64,000 nt of DNA from Arthrobacter sp. MN05-02. Lineage in GTDB: Bacteria; Actinomycetota; Actinomycetes; Actinomycetales; Micrococcaceae. Below, piece by piece: positions 31,338 to 41,264 of this stretch. The position numbers and the translations under genes were made by a program. The DNA lies in assembly GCA_004001285.1 (NCBI GenBank), contig AP018697.1:3424434-3488433 (forward strand), read 5' to 3'. The notes under the pieces are model-generated. The model was not told the DNA's origin. It was given only the letters and a program-made list of their open reading frames with translations, and searched no databases. Every line of letters begins with the position of its first letter. The stretch's first letter is position 1.

Positions 31338-32104
31338 CCGACGCCACGCACCGTCCGGATGAAACGGGGCGCCTTAGTGTCCTCACCCAGCTTCTTCCGC
31401 AGGTTCCGGATGTGCACCTCGACGAGGTGCTGGTCGTTGACCCAGCCGTCACCCCAGATCCGCGACAGCAGCGTCTCCCGCTGCCATACCCGGCGCGGCC
31501 CGGACACGAGCGTGGCCAGGAGGTCGAACTCGATCCGCGTCAGCGGGAGTTCGACGCCCTCGAGCGTCGCGATCCGACCCTCGGTGTCGATACTGATCGG
31601 ACCGTGGGTCAGGAACCCTTCCCCGGGTTCGGGTGCCGCGATCGCCGGCGCTGCAACCGGCTGCGGAGCGTCCGCCCCGTTCCCGCCGGGGACGAGCAGC
31701 GGCTGCGACACACTGCGGACTGTGCTCCTCGGACGTCGGAACATGGCGTTCACGCGGGCGCCGACCTCGCGCGGGCTGAACGGCTTGACGACGAAGTCGT
31801 CCGCGCCGATTTCGAGGCCGATCAGGCGGTCGATCTCGTCCTGGCGCGCGGTGATCATGATGACGTAGGCGTCGGTGATGGGCCGGATCTGCCGGCACAC
31901 CTCCACGCCGTCGATGTCCGGGAGGTTGAGGTCGAGGGTCACGAGGTCCGGCTGACGCTCGCGCACCAGGGCGACGCCCTGACGTCCGTTCTCGGCCTCG
32001 ATGGTGACGAAACCGTTCATGCCCAGCGTCATGACCAGCAGTTGCCGCACATCGGCGTCGTCTTCGATGATGAGTGCGACACGCGCGTCGGGGTCGGTTG
32101 TCAT
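31307..32104 (-). CDS. Orphan OmpR/PhoB-family response regulator (paralogue of 14889-15623)
   Basis: 265 residues. The receiver has ED at 14-15, Asp58 in [13 protein letters not shown] and the Lys in [10 protein letters not shown]. A ~35-residue Ala/Pro-rich linker, absent in the paralogue, precedes the winged helix ([13 protein letters not shown] ... [34 protein letters not shown]). The DNA-binding halves are nearly identical in the two paralogues, so they may bind similar sites. It is flanked by a degenerate HPt gene and a GGDEF-EAL gene, suggesting a local signalling group. Confidence 0.92.
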   Translation of the reverse strand: [265 protein letters not shown]

Positions 32105-32195
32105 GGCTTACACATTGCCAGAAGTTGGCACTCCGACCGAGCGCATCGGACCGGTGCTCCCGTTTTTCTGGCCGGATCGGCCGGTGCGCCGCACA

Positions 32196-34448
32196 TCACG
32201 CGTGGGCCCCCACGATCCGGCCGGTGATCCATGGTGAGACCTCGGCCGCCGTCAGCGGAGCGGCCAGGTGGAATCCCTGCGCGAAATCGCATCCGCGCTC
32301 CCGCAGCTCCTCCCTCGTCTCCTCGTCCCCGACGCCTTCCGCGACGACCCTGAGACCCAGGCTGTGGGCGAGGTCGATGATCGAACCGACGAGGGCGCTT
32401 GCGCGTTCGTCGTCCCGCATCGCGACGATGAAGGAGCGATCGAGCTTGAGCTCGTCGACAGGAAGATCGCGCAGGTAGGCCAGCGAACTGTACCCGGTCC
32501 CGAAATCGTCGATCGAGACCCGGATCCCCTCCGCGCGGAGGCTGGCGAGGATCCCGGCGCTTCCCGCCGGGGTCGACATGAGCACGTCCTCGGTGATCTC
32601 GAGCATGATGCACGAGGCCGGCACCTGATACTGCTCGAGCAGGACGGCGATCTCCTGCGGGAGGCACGGCAGGATGCAGGAAGCGGACAGGTTGACGGCG
32701 ATGGCGATGTCCAGTCCGTCGGCGCGCCACCGGGCCACCCTCCGTACCGCGCGCCGGAGCACCAGCGAGGACAGTGCCGGCATCAGCCCGGCCTCCTCGG
32801 CGAGGGGCAGGAAGGCGGCCGGCAGGAGCTGGCCCCGGGTGGGGTGGTTCCACCGGACGAGGGCTTCGACACCCGTCACGGTGTGGTCCGCGAGGCGGAG
32901 CTTCGGCTGGTAGTGCAGTTCGAACTCGTCCTGGACGAGGGCGGTACGGAGTTCCTGGATGGTCCGCAGCCGCAGTTCGCCGTCGTCGTCGTCCGTCACG
33001 TCGTACACGTGGTGGCCGATGCGCTCCGACTTCGCTCGGAACATCGCGATGTCCGCCTTGCGCATGAGCAGCCCCATGTCCGTCCCGTGCTGCGGAATCA
33101 GGGCGATACCGATGCTTGCGCTGACCTGCAGGTCGGCCGTGCCCACCTCCACAGGGTCCGCGAGCGCCGCTTCCAGTCGCTCCGCGGCTGCGACGGCCTC
33201 GACCGGACCGACGCCGTCCAGGAACACGGCGAACTCATCGCCGCCCAGGCGTGCCAGGACGTCTCCCGCCCGCAGCTGGCCGCTGAAGCGCTCACCGACC
33301 TGTACCAGGAGCGCGTCCCCGACATCATGTCCGAGCGCATCGTTCACGTGCTTGAAGCGGTCGAGGTCCAGCAGGAACAGCGCTCCTGTGTGCCCCCTGC
33401 CCAGCCGGTCGGGGACGTCCGTCAGCAGCGCCCGGCGATTGGGCAGCCCTGTCAGCTCGTCCGTCCTGGCCAGGGTGACCAGCATGCGGTTGCGGAACGC
33501 GAGGGGGACGGATGCCAGGGCGAGCGTCGAGGCGGCGAAGACCACCGAGAGCAGGGGTATCCGCAACTGGCAGCCGATCACGAGCACGGCGAGCGCGGAC
33601 GCCGTGGACACCACGGGTGCGGCGAACTCGGGGACGCCCTGGCTCCTGCCGTCGCGTGCCGGGGTCCGGTCGGCGGCACCGTCGACCCAGGTGGCGATAC
33701 CTGCGAGGCCGGCGACCCAGCCGGAATCGATCACCGAACCGACGGCGTATTCCTGCATGCCGAACGCGTAGGCCACGTCGGCGGCGGAGAAGACGATCAG
33801 CCCCGCGATGAGGAACGGCCAGCGCGGACCGATGTCGAGCCCGCGGGACGCGAGCACGCCGCCCACGGCCGTGATCAGCAGGAGGTCGAGAAGGGGATAG
33901 GCGACGGCCACGACGACCTCGAACGTGCTGTCGCCCGTCGTCGCGTCGCGCAGGACCGGCGCGAGCACCAAGGCCATGAGGGAGGCCGCACCCAGCGCCC
34001 CGACGATGCTGTCCAGCAGCAGCGGCCAGAGCAGCCCCTTCAGCTTCCGTATCGCCACGATCGCCAGCGATCCGAGCATCAGCGGATAGAAGGCGAAGTA
34101 GCCCACATCCGCCAGGGAGGCGTAGCCCAGCGCTGTCGCACCGTCCAGGGACGCGGCGTAGTGGGCATCGCCTGCGGCATAGGCGACGACGGCCCCGGCT
34201 CCCAGGACGATCTGCGGTTCCGCGAACCGCGTCCGTACCGCCGCACTGATGCACAGGGCGACGGCGGCGAGTTCGGTGAACACGCACAGCCAGCCGTCGA
34301 AGAACGGATCGAAGGTCTCCGGATCCCCGAGGAGGAGGCCCGCGGTGTAGGCGACGAGCAGCAGGACCATCCCGGCCGTCAGCACGTGCATGTGGTTCAG
34401 GCGCGACGTGCGGTCCGTGCCAGCCGTGCCGGCATCATCGCGCCGCAT
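32196..34448 (-). CDS. Membrane GGDEF-EAL protein (c-di-GMP turnover)
   Basis: 750 residues from the ATG at 34448. About eight hydrophobic segments make an N-terminal membrane sensor region (to residue ~320). The GGDEF domain (~325-490) has DELTGLPNRR and an intact LGGDEF near residue 401, with an I-site RAGD five residues before it. The EAL domain (~500-745) has VEALVRW, the Asp pair of DDFGTGYSSL, KLDRSFI and VVAEGVG. Both activities look possible, so the output may depend on the sensor. The upstream in-frame ATG at 34583 is not used because the extra residues are unlike a membrane sensor start. Confidence 0.93.
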   Translation of the reverse strand: MRRDDAGTAGTDRTSRLNHMHVLTAGMVLLLVAYTAGLLLGDPETFDPFFDGWLCVFTELAAVALCISAAVRTRFAEPQIVLGAGAVVAYAAGDAHYAASLDGATALGYASLADVGYFAFYPLMLGSLAIVAIRKLKGLLWPLLLDSIVGALGAASLMALVLAPVLRDATTGDSTFEVVVAVAYPLLDLLLITAVGGVLASRGLDIGPRWPFLIAGLIVFSAADVAYAFGMQEYAVGSVIDSGWVAGLAGIATWVDGAADRTPARDGRSQGVPEFAAPVVSTASALAVLVIGCQLRIPLLSVVFAASTLALASVPLAFRNRMLVTLARTDELTGLPNRRALLTDVPDRLGRGHTGALFLLDLDRFKHVNDALGHDVGDALLVQVGERFSGQLRAGDVLARLGGDEFAVFLDGVGPVEAVAAAERLEAALADPVEVGTADLQVSASIGIALIPQHGTDMGLLMRKADIAMFRAKSERIGHHVYDVTDDDDGELRLRTIQELRTALVQDEFELHYQPKLRLADHTVTGVEALVRWNHPTRGQLLPAAFLPLAEEAGLMPALSSLVLRRAVRRVARWRADGLDIAIAVNLSASCILPCLPQEIAVLLEQYQVPASCIMLEITEDVLMSTPAGSAGILASLRAEGIRVSIDDFGTGYSSLAYLRDLPVDELKLDRSFIVAMRDDERASALVGSIIDLAHSLGLRVVAEGVGDEETREELRERGCDFAQGFHLAAPLTAAEVSPWITGRIVGAHA

Positions 34449-34646
34449 TCGGTCCCTCGCTTCGCTTCTGACGTGGAACCAGAAGCATAGGACGCCAGGA
34501 CACCGCCGATCACCGTCCTCCGCCGTCAGGGGCCATACCCTGCAGAAATACTTGGCTCGGGGTGCGGGAGCCGCCGTCCGCACCCCGGCGCGGGCCCTCC
34601 ATCGCCGGTCCTCGCGAGGATCCGGCGGATGGCAGGACCGGTGCCC

Positions 34647-36128
34647 CTACCCGAGGTGCACGGCCTCGCCCGAGGTGGTGAACTCGTTCCTCGCGACCCG
34701 GATCATGAACCACGAGATCGGCGCGGCCAGAGCGAGCGCGACGGCCGCCGCAAGGAACACCACGGAGTATCCGTCCACGAGCGACTGCAGGCCGCCGGCC
34801 GCACCCTCGGCGGTCCCGGTTCCCGCACCGACCGTGTACAGGGCCGTGAAGACCGCCGTTCCGATGGAGCCACCGATCTGCTGCGTGGCCGTGACTGCCG
34901 CGCTGGCCACTCCGGAATCGCGGGGTGCGATGCCGAGCAGTGCCACGTTCTGCAGCGGGACGAAGATCAGCGCGAGCCCCATGCCCAGCAGGACCTGCGA
35001 GGGCAGTACCTCGAGGACGTAGGATCCGCCCACCGTGATCCGGCTGAGCAGCAGCAGTCCCGCCGCGGCGATCAGGGGGCCGACCGTCATGAGGATGCGG
35101 GGGCCCACCGTGGGCAGGAGGCGTGAGACCACACCGGCGCACACGATGATGGTGAAGGTCATGGGCAGGGACGCCAGCCCCGACACCAGGGGGCTCATTC
35201 CGAGCACGATCTGGAAGTGCAGCGTCAGGAAGAGCAGGGCGCCGAGCAGGGCGGCGCCGACGGCGATGGACGACAGGTAGGCACCGGCCCGTGCGTGGTC
35301 GGTGATGATGCGCAGCGGCAGCAGGGGATGCTGCGAGCGCGCCTCGACGAGGACGAACAGGGCCAGCAGCACGACGCCGAGCGTGAGGAACCCGAGGGTG
35401 TCGGCGCGGGCCCAGCCGGCCTCGGCGCGCGAGAACCCGTAGACCACGGACGCGAGGCCGAGGCTCACGAGCACGGCACCCGGGACGTCGTAGCGCGTGC
35501 TTCCCTCGGCGCGGCTCTCACGCAGTACGGGTACGCCCACGGCGATCGCGACGACGGCGATCGGCACGTTGACGAGCAGGCACCAGTGCCAGCTGAAGTA
35601 CTCGGTCAGGACCCCGCCGAGCAGGAGTCCGACGGCGGCCCCGCCGCCCGCGATCGTGCCGTAGACGGCGAAGGCGCGCACCCGGTCCTTGCCGCCGGGG
35701 AAGGTCACGGAGAGGATGGCGAGCGCAGCCGGAGCCAGCAGCGCGGCGAAGACACCCTGCAGCCCGCGTGCCAGCAGGAGCATCCCGCCGGAGGTGGCGA
35801 TCCCCCCGAGGGCCGAGGCGAGTGCGAAACCGCCCATGCCGACGAGGAACGAACGCTTCCGTCCCCAGAAGTCGGCGATGCGTCCGCCCAGGAGGAGGAG
35901 CGCGCCGAACGTCAGGGCGTAGAGCGTGACGACCCAGCTGCGGTCGCTGTCGGACATGCCGAGCTCCGCCTGCGCCTGCGGCAGGGCGATGTTCACGATG
36001 GTCCCGTCGAGCACGACGGTCAGCTGGGCGAGTGCGACGATCGCCAGCACGAGCCAGCGGTTCGCGGGGGCCGTCGTCGGGGCGTCCCCGGTGGGCACGG
36101 CGGAAGGACCCGAAGGGTGGGTGGTCAT
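34647..36128 (-). CDS. MFS multidrug efflux transporter (DHA2, EmrB/QacA type)
   Basis: 14-segment drug:proton antiporter of 493 residues. Motifs: LAQLTVVLDGTIVNIALP in TM1, motif A GGRIADFWGRKR, and motif C-like GTIAGGGAAVGLLLGGVLTEYFSWHW. Start MTTHPSGPSAVPTG. It is divergently paired with the TetR gene at 36218-36790, and the 20-bp palindrome between them is the likely shared operator, so drug-induced derepression is expected. Confidence 0.93.
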   Translation of the reverse strand: MTTHPSGPSAVPTGDAPTTAPANRWLVLAIVALAQLTVVLDGTIVNIALPQAQAELGMSDSDRSWVVTLYALTFGALLLLGGRIADFWGRKRSFLVGMGGFALASALGGIATSGGMLLLARGLQGVFAALLAPAALAILSVTFPGGKDRVRAFAVYGTIAGGGAAVGLLLGGVLTEYFSWHWCLLVNVPIAVVAIAVGVPVLRESRAEGSTRYDVPGAVLVSLGLASVVYGFSRAEAGWARADTLGFLTLGVVLLALFVLVEARSQHPLLPLRIITDHARAGAYLSSIAVGAALLGALLFLTLHFQIVLGMSPLVSGLASLPMTFTIIVCAGVVSRLLPTVGPRILMTVGPLIAAAGLLLLSRITVGGSYVLEVLPSQVLLGMGLALIFVPLQNVALLGIAPRDSGVASAAVTATQQIGGSIGTAVFTALYTVGAGTGTAEGAAGGLQSLVDGYSVVFLAAAVALALAAPISWFMIRVARNEFTTSGEAVHLG

Positions 36129-36183
36129 GGTTCTCCTCAGAAGTGATGTCGTTCCGAGGGTAGGGGTGCTTCGGCAACCGAGT

Positions 36184-36203
36184 CAAACGAACTAGTTCGT
36201 TTG
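36184..36203. promoter_or_regulatory. TetR operator palindrome
   Basis: CAAACGAACTAGTTCGTTTG, a perfect 20-bp palindrome midway between the divergent MFS (start 36128) and TetR (start 36218) genes. It lies just upstream of a -10 element TATACT (36206-36211), so a bound repressor would block tetR transcription and probably that of the pump. Confidence 0.85.
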
Positions 36204-36205
36204 GG

Positions 36206-36218
36206 TATACTCGCGGGA
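36206..36218 (+). promoter_or_regulatory. -10 element of leaderless tetR
   Basis: TATACT at 36206-36211 is a near-perfect -10 and its last base is seven bases before the ATG at 36218. No Shine-Dalgarno sequence intervenes, so the mRNA should be leaderless. Confidence 0.55.
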
Positions 36219-36790
36219 TGCCCTCGACGACGGACGTACGCTCACGCATCCTTCTGGCCGCCCGCGGCGAGTTCGCCGCATACGGGCTCGCGGGGGCACG
36301 CATCGATCGGATCGCGAAGGCTGCCAGTGCCAGCAAGGAGCGCCTGTACGCGCACTTCACGGACAAGGCCGCCCTGTTCCAGGCGGTGCTCGACGTGAAC
36401 GCCGCCGAATTCCACCGGGCCGTGGTCCTCGACCCCGCGGATGTCCCTGCGTTCGTCGGCAGCATCTTCGACCACGCCCATGAGCATCCGGACATCCTCC
36501 GGATGCTGACCTGGGCAAGGCTCGAGGGGGTCGACTACGACCTTCCGGGAGGCACGGAGCCGGACTGCAAGCTGCTGGCCCTCGGCGAGGCGCAGAGGCG
36601 CGGGGAGGTCGATCCCTCCTGGGTGCCGGAGGAGCTCCTGCCGATTCTCTTCGGCATCGCCCAGGCCTGGGTCCAGGCCCCGCTGGTCGCCTACGAGAAC
36701 GCACCCGGGACGCCGCTCTCCGCGCATCGCGCCGCGGCGGTCGAAGCGGCCCGCCGCGTCCTGCAGGACCGAGCCACATCTGCGCCGTGA
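36218..36790 (+). CDS. TetR-family repressor
   Basis: 190 residues. The N-terminal helix-turn-helix reads VRSRILLAARGEFAAYGLAGARIDRIAKAASASKERLYAHFTDKAALFQAVL; the C-terminal ligand domain (to ~180) is of the TetR_C type with no diagnostic ligand motif. It most likely represses the divergent MFS pump and itself through the palindrome at 36184-36203. Confidence 0.93.
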   Translation: MPSTTDVRSRILLAARGEFAAYGLAGARIDRIAKAASASKERLYAHFTDKAALFQAVLDVNAAEFHRAVVLDPADVPAFVGSIFDHAHEHPDILRMLTWARLEGVDYDLPGGTEPDCKLLALGEAQRRGEVDPSWVPEELLPILFGIAQAWVQAPLVAYENAPGTPLSAHRAAAVEAARRVLQDRATSAP

Positions 36791-36850
36791 CGACGACCCG
36801 CCCGGAGCCGCCCTCGAAGCAGGGCAGGAACGGGCCCGCGTCGGGGCGGC

Positions 36851-38290
36851 CTACAGGCCCAGGGCGGGGACCGGCAACCCGAATTCGCGCTTGAGTGCGA
36901 GCTTCGCCGCGTTCAGTCCCGCCATTCCGTGCACGCCCGGGCCCGGCGGGGTCGACTGCGAGCAGAGATAGACCCCCTCGAGCGGCGTCGCCCAGGGCTG
37001 GAGGGACGGTACCGGTCGGGCGACGATCTGCCGCAGGTTCACCGCGCCGCTGCTAAAGTCCCCGCCCACGTAGTTGGCGTTGTACACCTCCAGCTCGCTC
37101 GCCGTCGTCGTATGGCTCTGCACCACGACGTCGCGGAACCCGGGGGCGAACCGTTCGATCTGCGCGGTGATCGCCTCCGCCATGTCCCTCGTGGATCCCC
37201 GTGGCACGTGGCAGTAGGTCCAGAGGGTGTGCCGACCCTCCGGCGCCCGGGTCGGATCGAACGACGACGGCTGGGACAGCAGGACGTACGGGCGCTCGGG
37301 ATGCCTGCCCTGGTTGACCTGCTTCTCCCCGGCTGCGATCTCCTCCCGGGTCCCGCCGAGGTGGGCGGTGCCCGCGCGGTGCAGTTCGGGATGCGTCCAC
37401 GGCACGGGAGCGGACAGGATGTAATCCACCTTGCACGCCGCGTTGCCGTAGGTGAAGGCGGAGAGCGCGGCTTCGTACGCCGCCGGGAGCCGCCCGCGCG
37501 ACATCGCGCGGAAGGTCTTCGGCGCGACGTCGAGGAGCACCACGCGCGCGTCCGACACCTCGGCGAGCGTCTCGATCCTGCTGTCCGTGACGACCTCGCC
37601 CCCGTGGCGGCGGAGATCGAGGGCGAGGGCGTCCGCGATGGACTGCGAGCCGCCGACCGGGATGGGCCAGCCCACCGTGTGGGCGAGGAGGTTCAGCGTC
37701 AGGCCGGCACCCGCGCCGGCGAGCGAGGGCAGCGTCCCCACGGGGTGCGCCATCACACCCGTGACCAGCGCCCGGGCCTCGTCCGTGCGGAAGCGGCGGT
37801 TCCAGGACGGCAGCCCCTGCTCGAGGGTCGCGAGCCCGAAGCGCAGTGCGGCCAGAGGGTTCTTCGGGACGCGCACCACGTGGTTCAGCGTGAAGGCGAG
37901 GACGGCCTGCTCGCGTTCGCTCAGGGGTTGTATCAACCGCCGGTAGGCCTCACCGTCCTCCCCGAGGCCCGCGACCGTCCTGTCCATGCTGCGGTAGGCG
38001 ATTCCCGCCCGGCCGCCGTCGAGCGGATGGGCGAAGGACACCTCGGGGACCGCGAAGCCGATGCGGCGGCTCAGCTCGAAGTCGCGGAAGAAGGGGGAGG
38101 CGAGTGCCATCGGGTGGACCGCCGAGCAGAAGTCGTGGAGGTGCCCCTCCTGCATCAGCTCGATGGAACGCGAACCGCCTCCCAGCGTCGGGGAGGCTTC
38201 GTGGACCCGGACGGACAGGCCCGCCCGTGCCATGACGACCGCGGCCGCGAGACCGTTCGGGCCTGCACCGACAACCTCGACATCTGGCAT
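36851..38290 (-). CDS. FAD-dependent oxidoreductase, phytoene desaturase-like
   Basis: 479 residues of the NAD(P)/FAD amine-oxidase/CrtI superfamily. The N-terminal dinucleotide motif is VVGAGPNGLAAAVVMARAGLSVRVHEA; the C-terminal FAD motif is YLCSQSTPPGPGVHGMAGLNAAKLAL. No carotenoid genes are nearby, so a carotenoid role should not be assumed. It follows the FemAB-like gene by 42 bases on the same strand. Confidence 0.85.
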   Translation of the reverse strand: MPDVEVVGAGPNGLAAAVVMARAGLSVRVHEASPTLGGGSRSIELMQEGHLHDFCSAVHPMALASPFFRDFELSRRIGFAVPEVSFAHPLDGGRAGIAYRSMDRTVAGLGEDGEAYRRLIQPLSEREQAVLAFTLNHVVRVPKNPLAALRFGLATLEQGLPSWNRRFRTDEARALVTGVMAHPVGTLPSLAGAGAGLTLNLLAHTVGWPIPVGGSQSIADALALDLRRHGGEVVTDSRIETLAEVSDARVVLLDVAPKTFRAMSRGRLPAAYEAALSAFTYGNAACKVDYILSAPVPWTHPELHRAGTAHLGGTREEIAAGEKQVNQGRHPERPYVLLSQPSSFDPTRAPEGRHTLWTYCHVPRGSTRDMAEAITAQIERFAPGFRDVVVQSHTTTASELEVYNANYVGGDFSSGAVNLRQIVARPVPSLQPWATPLEGVYLCSQSTPPGPGVHGMAGLNAAKLALKREFGLPVPALGL

Positions 38291-38332
38291 GGCACTTCCT
38301 CTCCTGCCGTGCGGGACCGACCCCGCCCGGCG

Positions 38333-39442
38333 CTAGGTCTCCGCGGTAGGCGTGCTGGGGGCCGTCTGCCCCGTCCCGGCCTTCCGCACGAGGCCCGCGG
38401 CACGGCGGACGGCACCCCGCACGGTGCTCGGGCCCGTCCGGCGCGCGGCGAGCAGCGACGCGACGACCGCATATCTGACGGGATTCAGCGGGATGTCGTA
38501 GGTCGTGGGGACCACCACGACGTTCTTGGAGAAGTTCCGCTTGAACGTGGTGACGTTCGCGAGGCCCGGATAGTTCTCGCTCACGATGCCCGTCAGGCCG
38601 CACGCCGTGTTGCCCGCGGCCCTGAGCACCCGAAACGCCTCCCACAGCAGCAGGTAGGGCGCGAAGGTGCTGCGCGCCTCATGCGTGCTTCCGGCGAAGT
38701 AGTACACGGAGTATCCGCGGTACTCGGTGGTGATCAGCCAGCTCAGGGGCGCATCGTCCCGGTAGGCGACCAGGAGCCGTAGGTGGTCCCCCAGGACCGT
38801 CAGCAACGTCTCGTAGTAGGCCGAGTCGAAGGACTGGAACCCGTCCCGCTCCGCCGTCTCCTGCATGATCGGGAACAGTTGTGCCGCGAAGACCTCCGTC
38901 CATTCCTCTCGAGGAATGGAACGCACCTCGACGCCGTTGCGCTGGGCCCGACGGATGCTGTTGCGGGCATTCGGCCGGAAGCTCCTCAACAGGTCCGCTT
39001 CGGATGGCGTCAGGTCCACGACGATCTCGCGCTCGTACCAGCCGTGCTCGATGGGACCCGTGGCCGGTGCCTGCAGGGTGGCAACCTGCATGCGGACGTA
39101 CAGAGGACGGACGTCGGGGGATTCCCGGAACTGCCGGCGCACCGTCTCCATCAGGACCCGTTCCGCGGCCGGGGTCCGCTCGGCGAACCACACCGGGCCG
39201 TTCACGACCACCACCGACTCCCTGGAGCGACGCACGATGTGCACGTAGCTGGCGGTCGCCACCAGGGTGCCGGCCTCGTCCCGGTACGACCAGATCCCCA
39301 GGGGCGAGCGCCCGAGCGCGCGTTCGAACTCGACCCAGTCGGGCGTCTGCTCGATGGGGATGACGATGTGCGGATGAGCGTCGGCGATCGCGGCGAAGGC
39401 ATTACCGTCGAGCTTGCTGTAGGTCAGGGGTGCTGCAGTCAC
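38333..39442 (-). CDS. FemAB/FemX-like peptidyltransferase
   Basis: 369-residue GNAT-fold protein of the lipid II amino-acyl-transferase family, which adds tRNA-borne amino acids to peptidoglycan interpeptide bridges. Stretches: VDLTPSEADLLRSFRPNARNSIRRAQRNGVEVR, YYFAGSTHEARSTFAPYLLLWEAFRVLRAAG and CGLTGIVSENYPGLANVTTFKRNF, the last being the FemX/MurM signature region. The start overlaps the stop of the GT87-like gene by four bases. Its acceptor and amino acid are not predictable. Confidence 0.85.
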   Translation of the reverse strand: MTAAPLTYSKLDGNAFAAIADAHPHIVIPIEQTPDWVEFERALGRSPLGIWSYRDEAGTLVATASYVHIVRRSRESVVVVNGPVWFAERTPAAERVLMETVRRQFRESPDVRPLYVRMQVATLQAPATGPIEHGWYEREIVVDLTPSEADLLRSFRPNARNSIRRAQRNGVEVRSIPREEWTEVFAAQLFPIMQETAERDGFQSFDSAYYETLLTVLGDHLRLLVAYRDDAPLSWLITTEYRGYSVYYFAGSTHEARSTFAPYLLLWEAFRVLRAAGNTACGLTGIVSENYPGLANVTTFKRNFSKNVVVVPTTYDIPLNPVRYAVVASLLAARRTGPSTVRGAVRRAAGLVRKAGTGQTAPSTPTAET

Positions 39443-41073
39443 TGATGGTCTTCCACTGGTCCTGGTGATGGCGCGCGGGCGGCCGATGTGCGCTCCAGCG
39501 CCGGCCCGGGACCGAGATCCGCCGGCACGGGACCGGCTTCCCCGCGGTCCTGCCAGCCTATCCGAGCAGCGGGGGCGGAGTCCTTCCGCGCCGTCCCGGC
39601 CGGTGTCGCCGTGGCCGTCCGCCCGCGGTCGACGGCTCCGGTCGACGACGCGCCGGACCGCAGGACGAAACGGTCGGCGGCCCGGTCGAAGGGGCCGCCC
39701 TGGGGGTCGTCGATGCCGATGCGCCGCACGACGTCCCGCTCCGGTGCCAGGATCTCCCCGACGACGACCGCCAGAACGTATGCAGTGGCAAGAATATGAG
39801 CGAAGACCGCCCAGGAGTACATGCCGAGCCCGAGGTTGTGTTCGGGGGCGCCACCGCTCGTCCGACCCCCGAGATACAGCCAGACAGCGATCCAGTGGAG
39901 TACTTCGACGAATTGCCAGGCGAGGACCACGCGCCAGCGGGGTACGGCGAGGGCGATCAGGGGCACCAGCCAGAGCGCGTACTGGGGTGAGTAGACCTTG
40001 TTGCAGAGGACGAACGCACCCACGACCAGCAGGGCGAGCTGAGCCAGGCGCGGGCGCCGTCCGGCCCGCAGGGCGAGCACTGCGATCCCGGCACAGGCGA
40101 GGGCGAAGAGGATCACCGCGCCCGTCGTGATGGCGGTGGGAGACAGTGTCGCTGCGCCGGTCCGTTCGGCGAGTGCGTTGTAGACGTACCAGCCCGAGGA
40201 GAAGCCGGCGTCACGCGACTCCGAGAACGTCAGGAAATACGCCCACCCCTCAGGGTCGCGGAGCAGGAAGGGCACGTTCACCACGGCCCAGGACGCCACC
40301 GCGCCCAGGGCTGCCGAGAGGAACGGCCGGATCCGTCCCGACCGGAGCGCGAGCACCAGCACGGCACCGAGCAGGAGCACGGGGTACAGCTTCACGGCAG
40401 CGCCGAGGCCCCAGAGGGCGCCTGCGAGGACCGGGCGGTCGCGGGCGAAGGCCAGCAACCCGGCCGTCGCGAGCAGCACGGCCCACAGGTCCCAGTTGAT
40501 GGTGCCGGACAGGATGATGACGGGCGCGGTCGCGACGACGACGGCATCCCACGGCCTGCGGTTCGCCAGCCGCAGCGTGGCGAGCACCGTCAGGATCCAT
40601 ACGCCGGTGAGCAACACGGCGTTCAGGTCGAAGTAGAGGAGCGACTTCGTGCCGGGTGCGGCGCCGCCCGCCAGGAGGTCCACGAGGACGGCAGTGCCCG
40701 AGGCCAGCAGGCCGAGCAGCACCGGGTACTCGAACAGCACCCCCGGCGTGATGAAGGGCAGGATCCCCTCGCCGAGGCCGCGGCTCTGGTAGAGCTCCGT
40801 CCAGTCCGAGTAGCACGCACGGTAGAAGTAGTCCGGCGAGGACCATCCCCGGACCCGGCACGGGTTCTTGACCACCACGGCCAGTACCGCTGCGGCGACC
40901 GTGAGGAGGATGAGGACCCGCTCCACCGTGAACCATCGGGGTGCGATCCGGCCCGGATCGGCGTGCCGACCCAGGGGGCCGCCGACTCCCTCGACGAGTG
41001 GCCCGAGAAGGGGGTCCGAACGGGTGGGGACGCTGATGCGGTACGGTCCGCGTGTACCCGTCCCCGACGTCAT
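39439..41073 (-). CDS. Polyprenol-phosphate glycosyltransferase, GT87/DUF2029-like
   Basis: 544-residue multipass membrane protein with about 11-13 hydrophobic segments (residues ~48-450) and a disordered cytosolic tail. The early conserved pattern with Asp residues after TM1 ([39 protein letters not shown]) fits the GT-C mannosyltransferases of Actinobacteria, which use polyprenyl-phosphate mannose for lipomannan-type glycans. First gene of a three-gene minus-strand unit with the FemAB-like and FAD genes; divergent from ino1. Confidence 0.85.
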   Translation of the reverse strand: MTSGTGTRGPYRISVPTRSDPLLGPLVEGVGGPLGRHADPGRIAPRWFTVERVLILLTVAAAVLAVVVKNPCRVRGWSSPDYFYRACYSDWTELYQSRGLGEGILPFITPGVLFEYPVLLGLLASGTAVLVDLLAGGAAPGTKSLLYFDLNAVLLTGVWILTVLATLRLANRRPWDAVVVATAPVIILSGTINWDLWAVLLATAGLLAFARDRPVLAGALWGLGAAVKLYPVLLLGAVLVLALRSGRIRPFLSAALGAVASWAVVNVPFLLRDPEGWAYFLTFSESRDAGFSSGWYVYNALAERTGAATLSPTAITTGAVILFALACAGIAVLALRAGRRPRLAQLALLVVGAFVLCNKVYSPQYALWLVPLIALAVPRWRVVLAWQFVEVLHWIAVWLYLGGRTSGGAPEHNLGLGMYSWAVFAHILATAYVLAVVVGEILAPERDVVRRIGIDDPQGGPFDRAADRFVLRSGASSTGAVDRGRTATATPAGTARKDSAPAARIGWQDRGEAGPVPADLGPGPALERTSAARAPSPGPVEDHQ

Positions 41074-41150
41074 CCACCGAGCCTAGCGGCAGGCCGGCGC
41101 ACCCCGGTGCGGACGGGAAGCAGCTTGACGCGCCCCGTGCGGGAAGGCAA

Positions 41151-41176
41151 GGAATGGAGGAGCACGCGGCGGAGTT
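41151..41176 (+). promoter_or_regulatory. SigR/SigH-type promoter of ino1
   Basis: GGAAT (41151-41155), 18 bases, GTT (41174-41176), on the plus strand 89 bases before the ino1 start. Same pattern as before mshA and trxB. A housekeeping-like -10, TAGACT at 41189-41194, lies close by, so two promoters may overlap. Confidence 0.6.
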
Positions 41177-41264
41177 GGATACTGAACGTAGACTGGCATT
41201 TCCTGCCGACCGCGCCCGGAGCGATGACGGTCGGGGCATATTCAACTGGCTTTCGAGGAGAACT

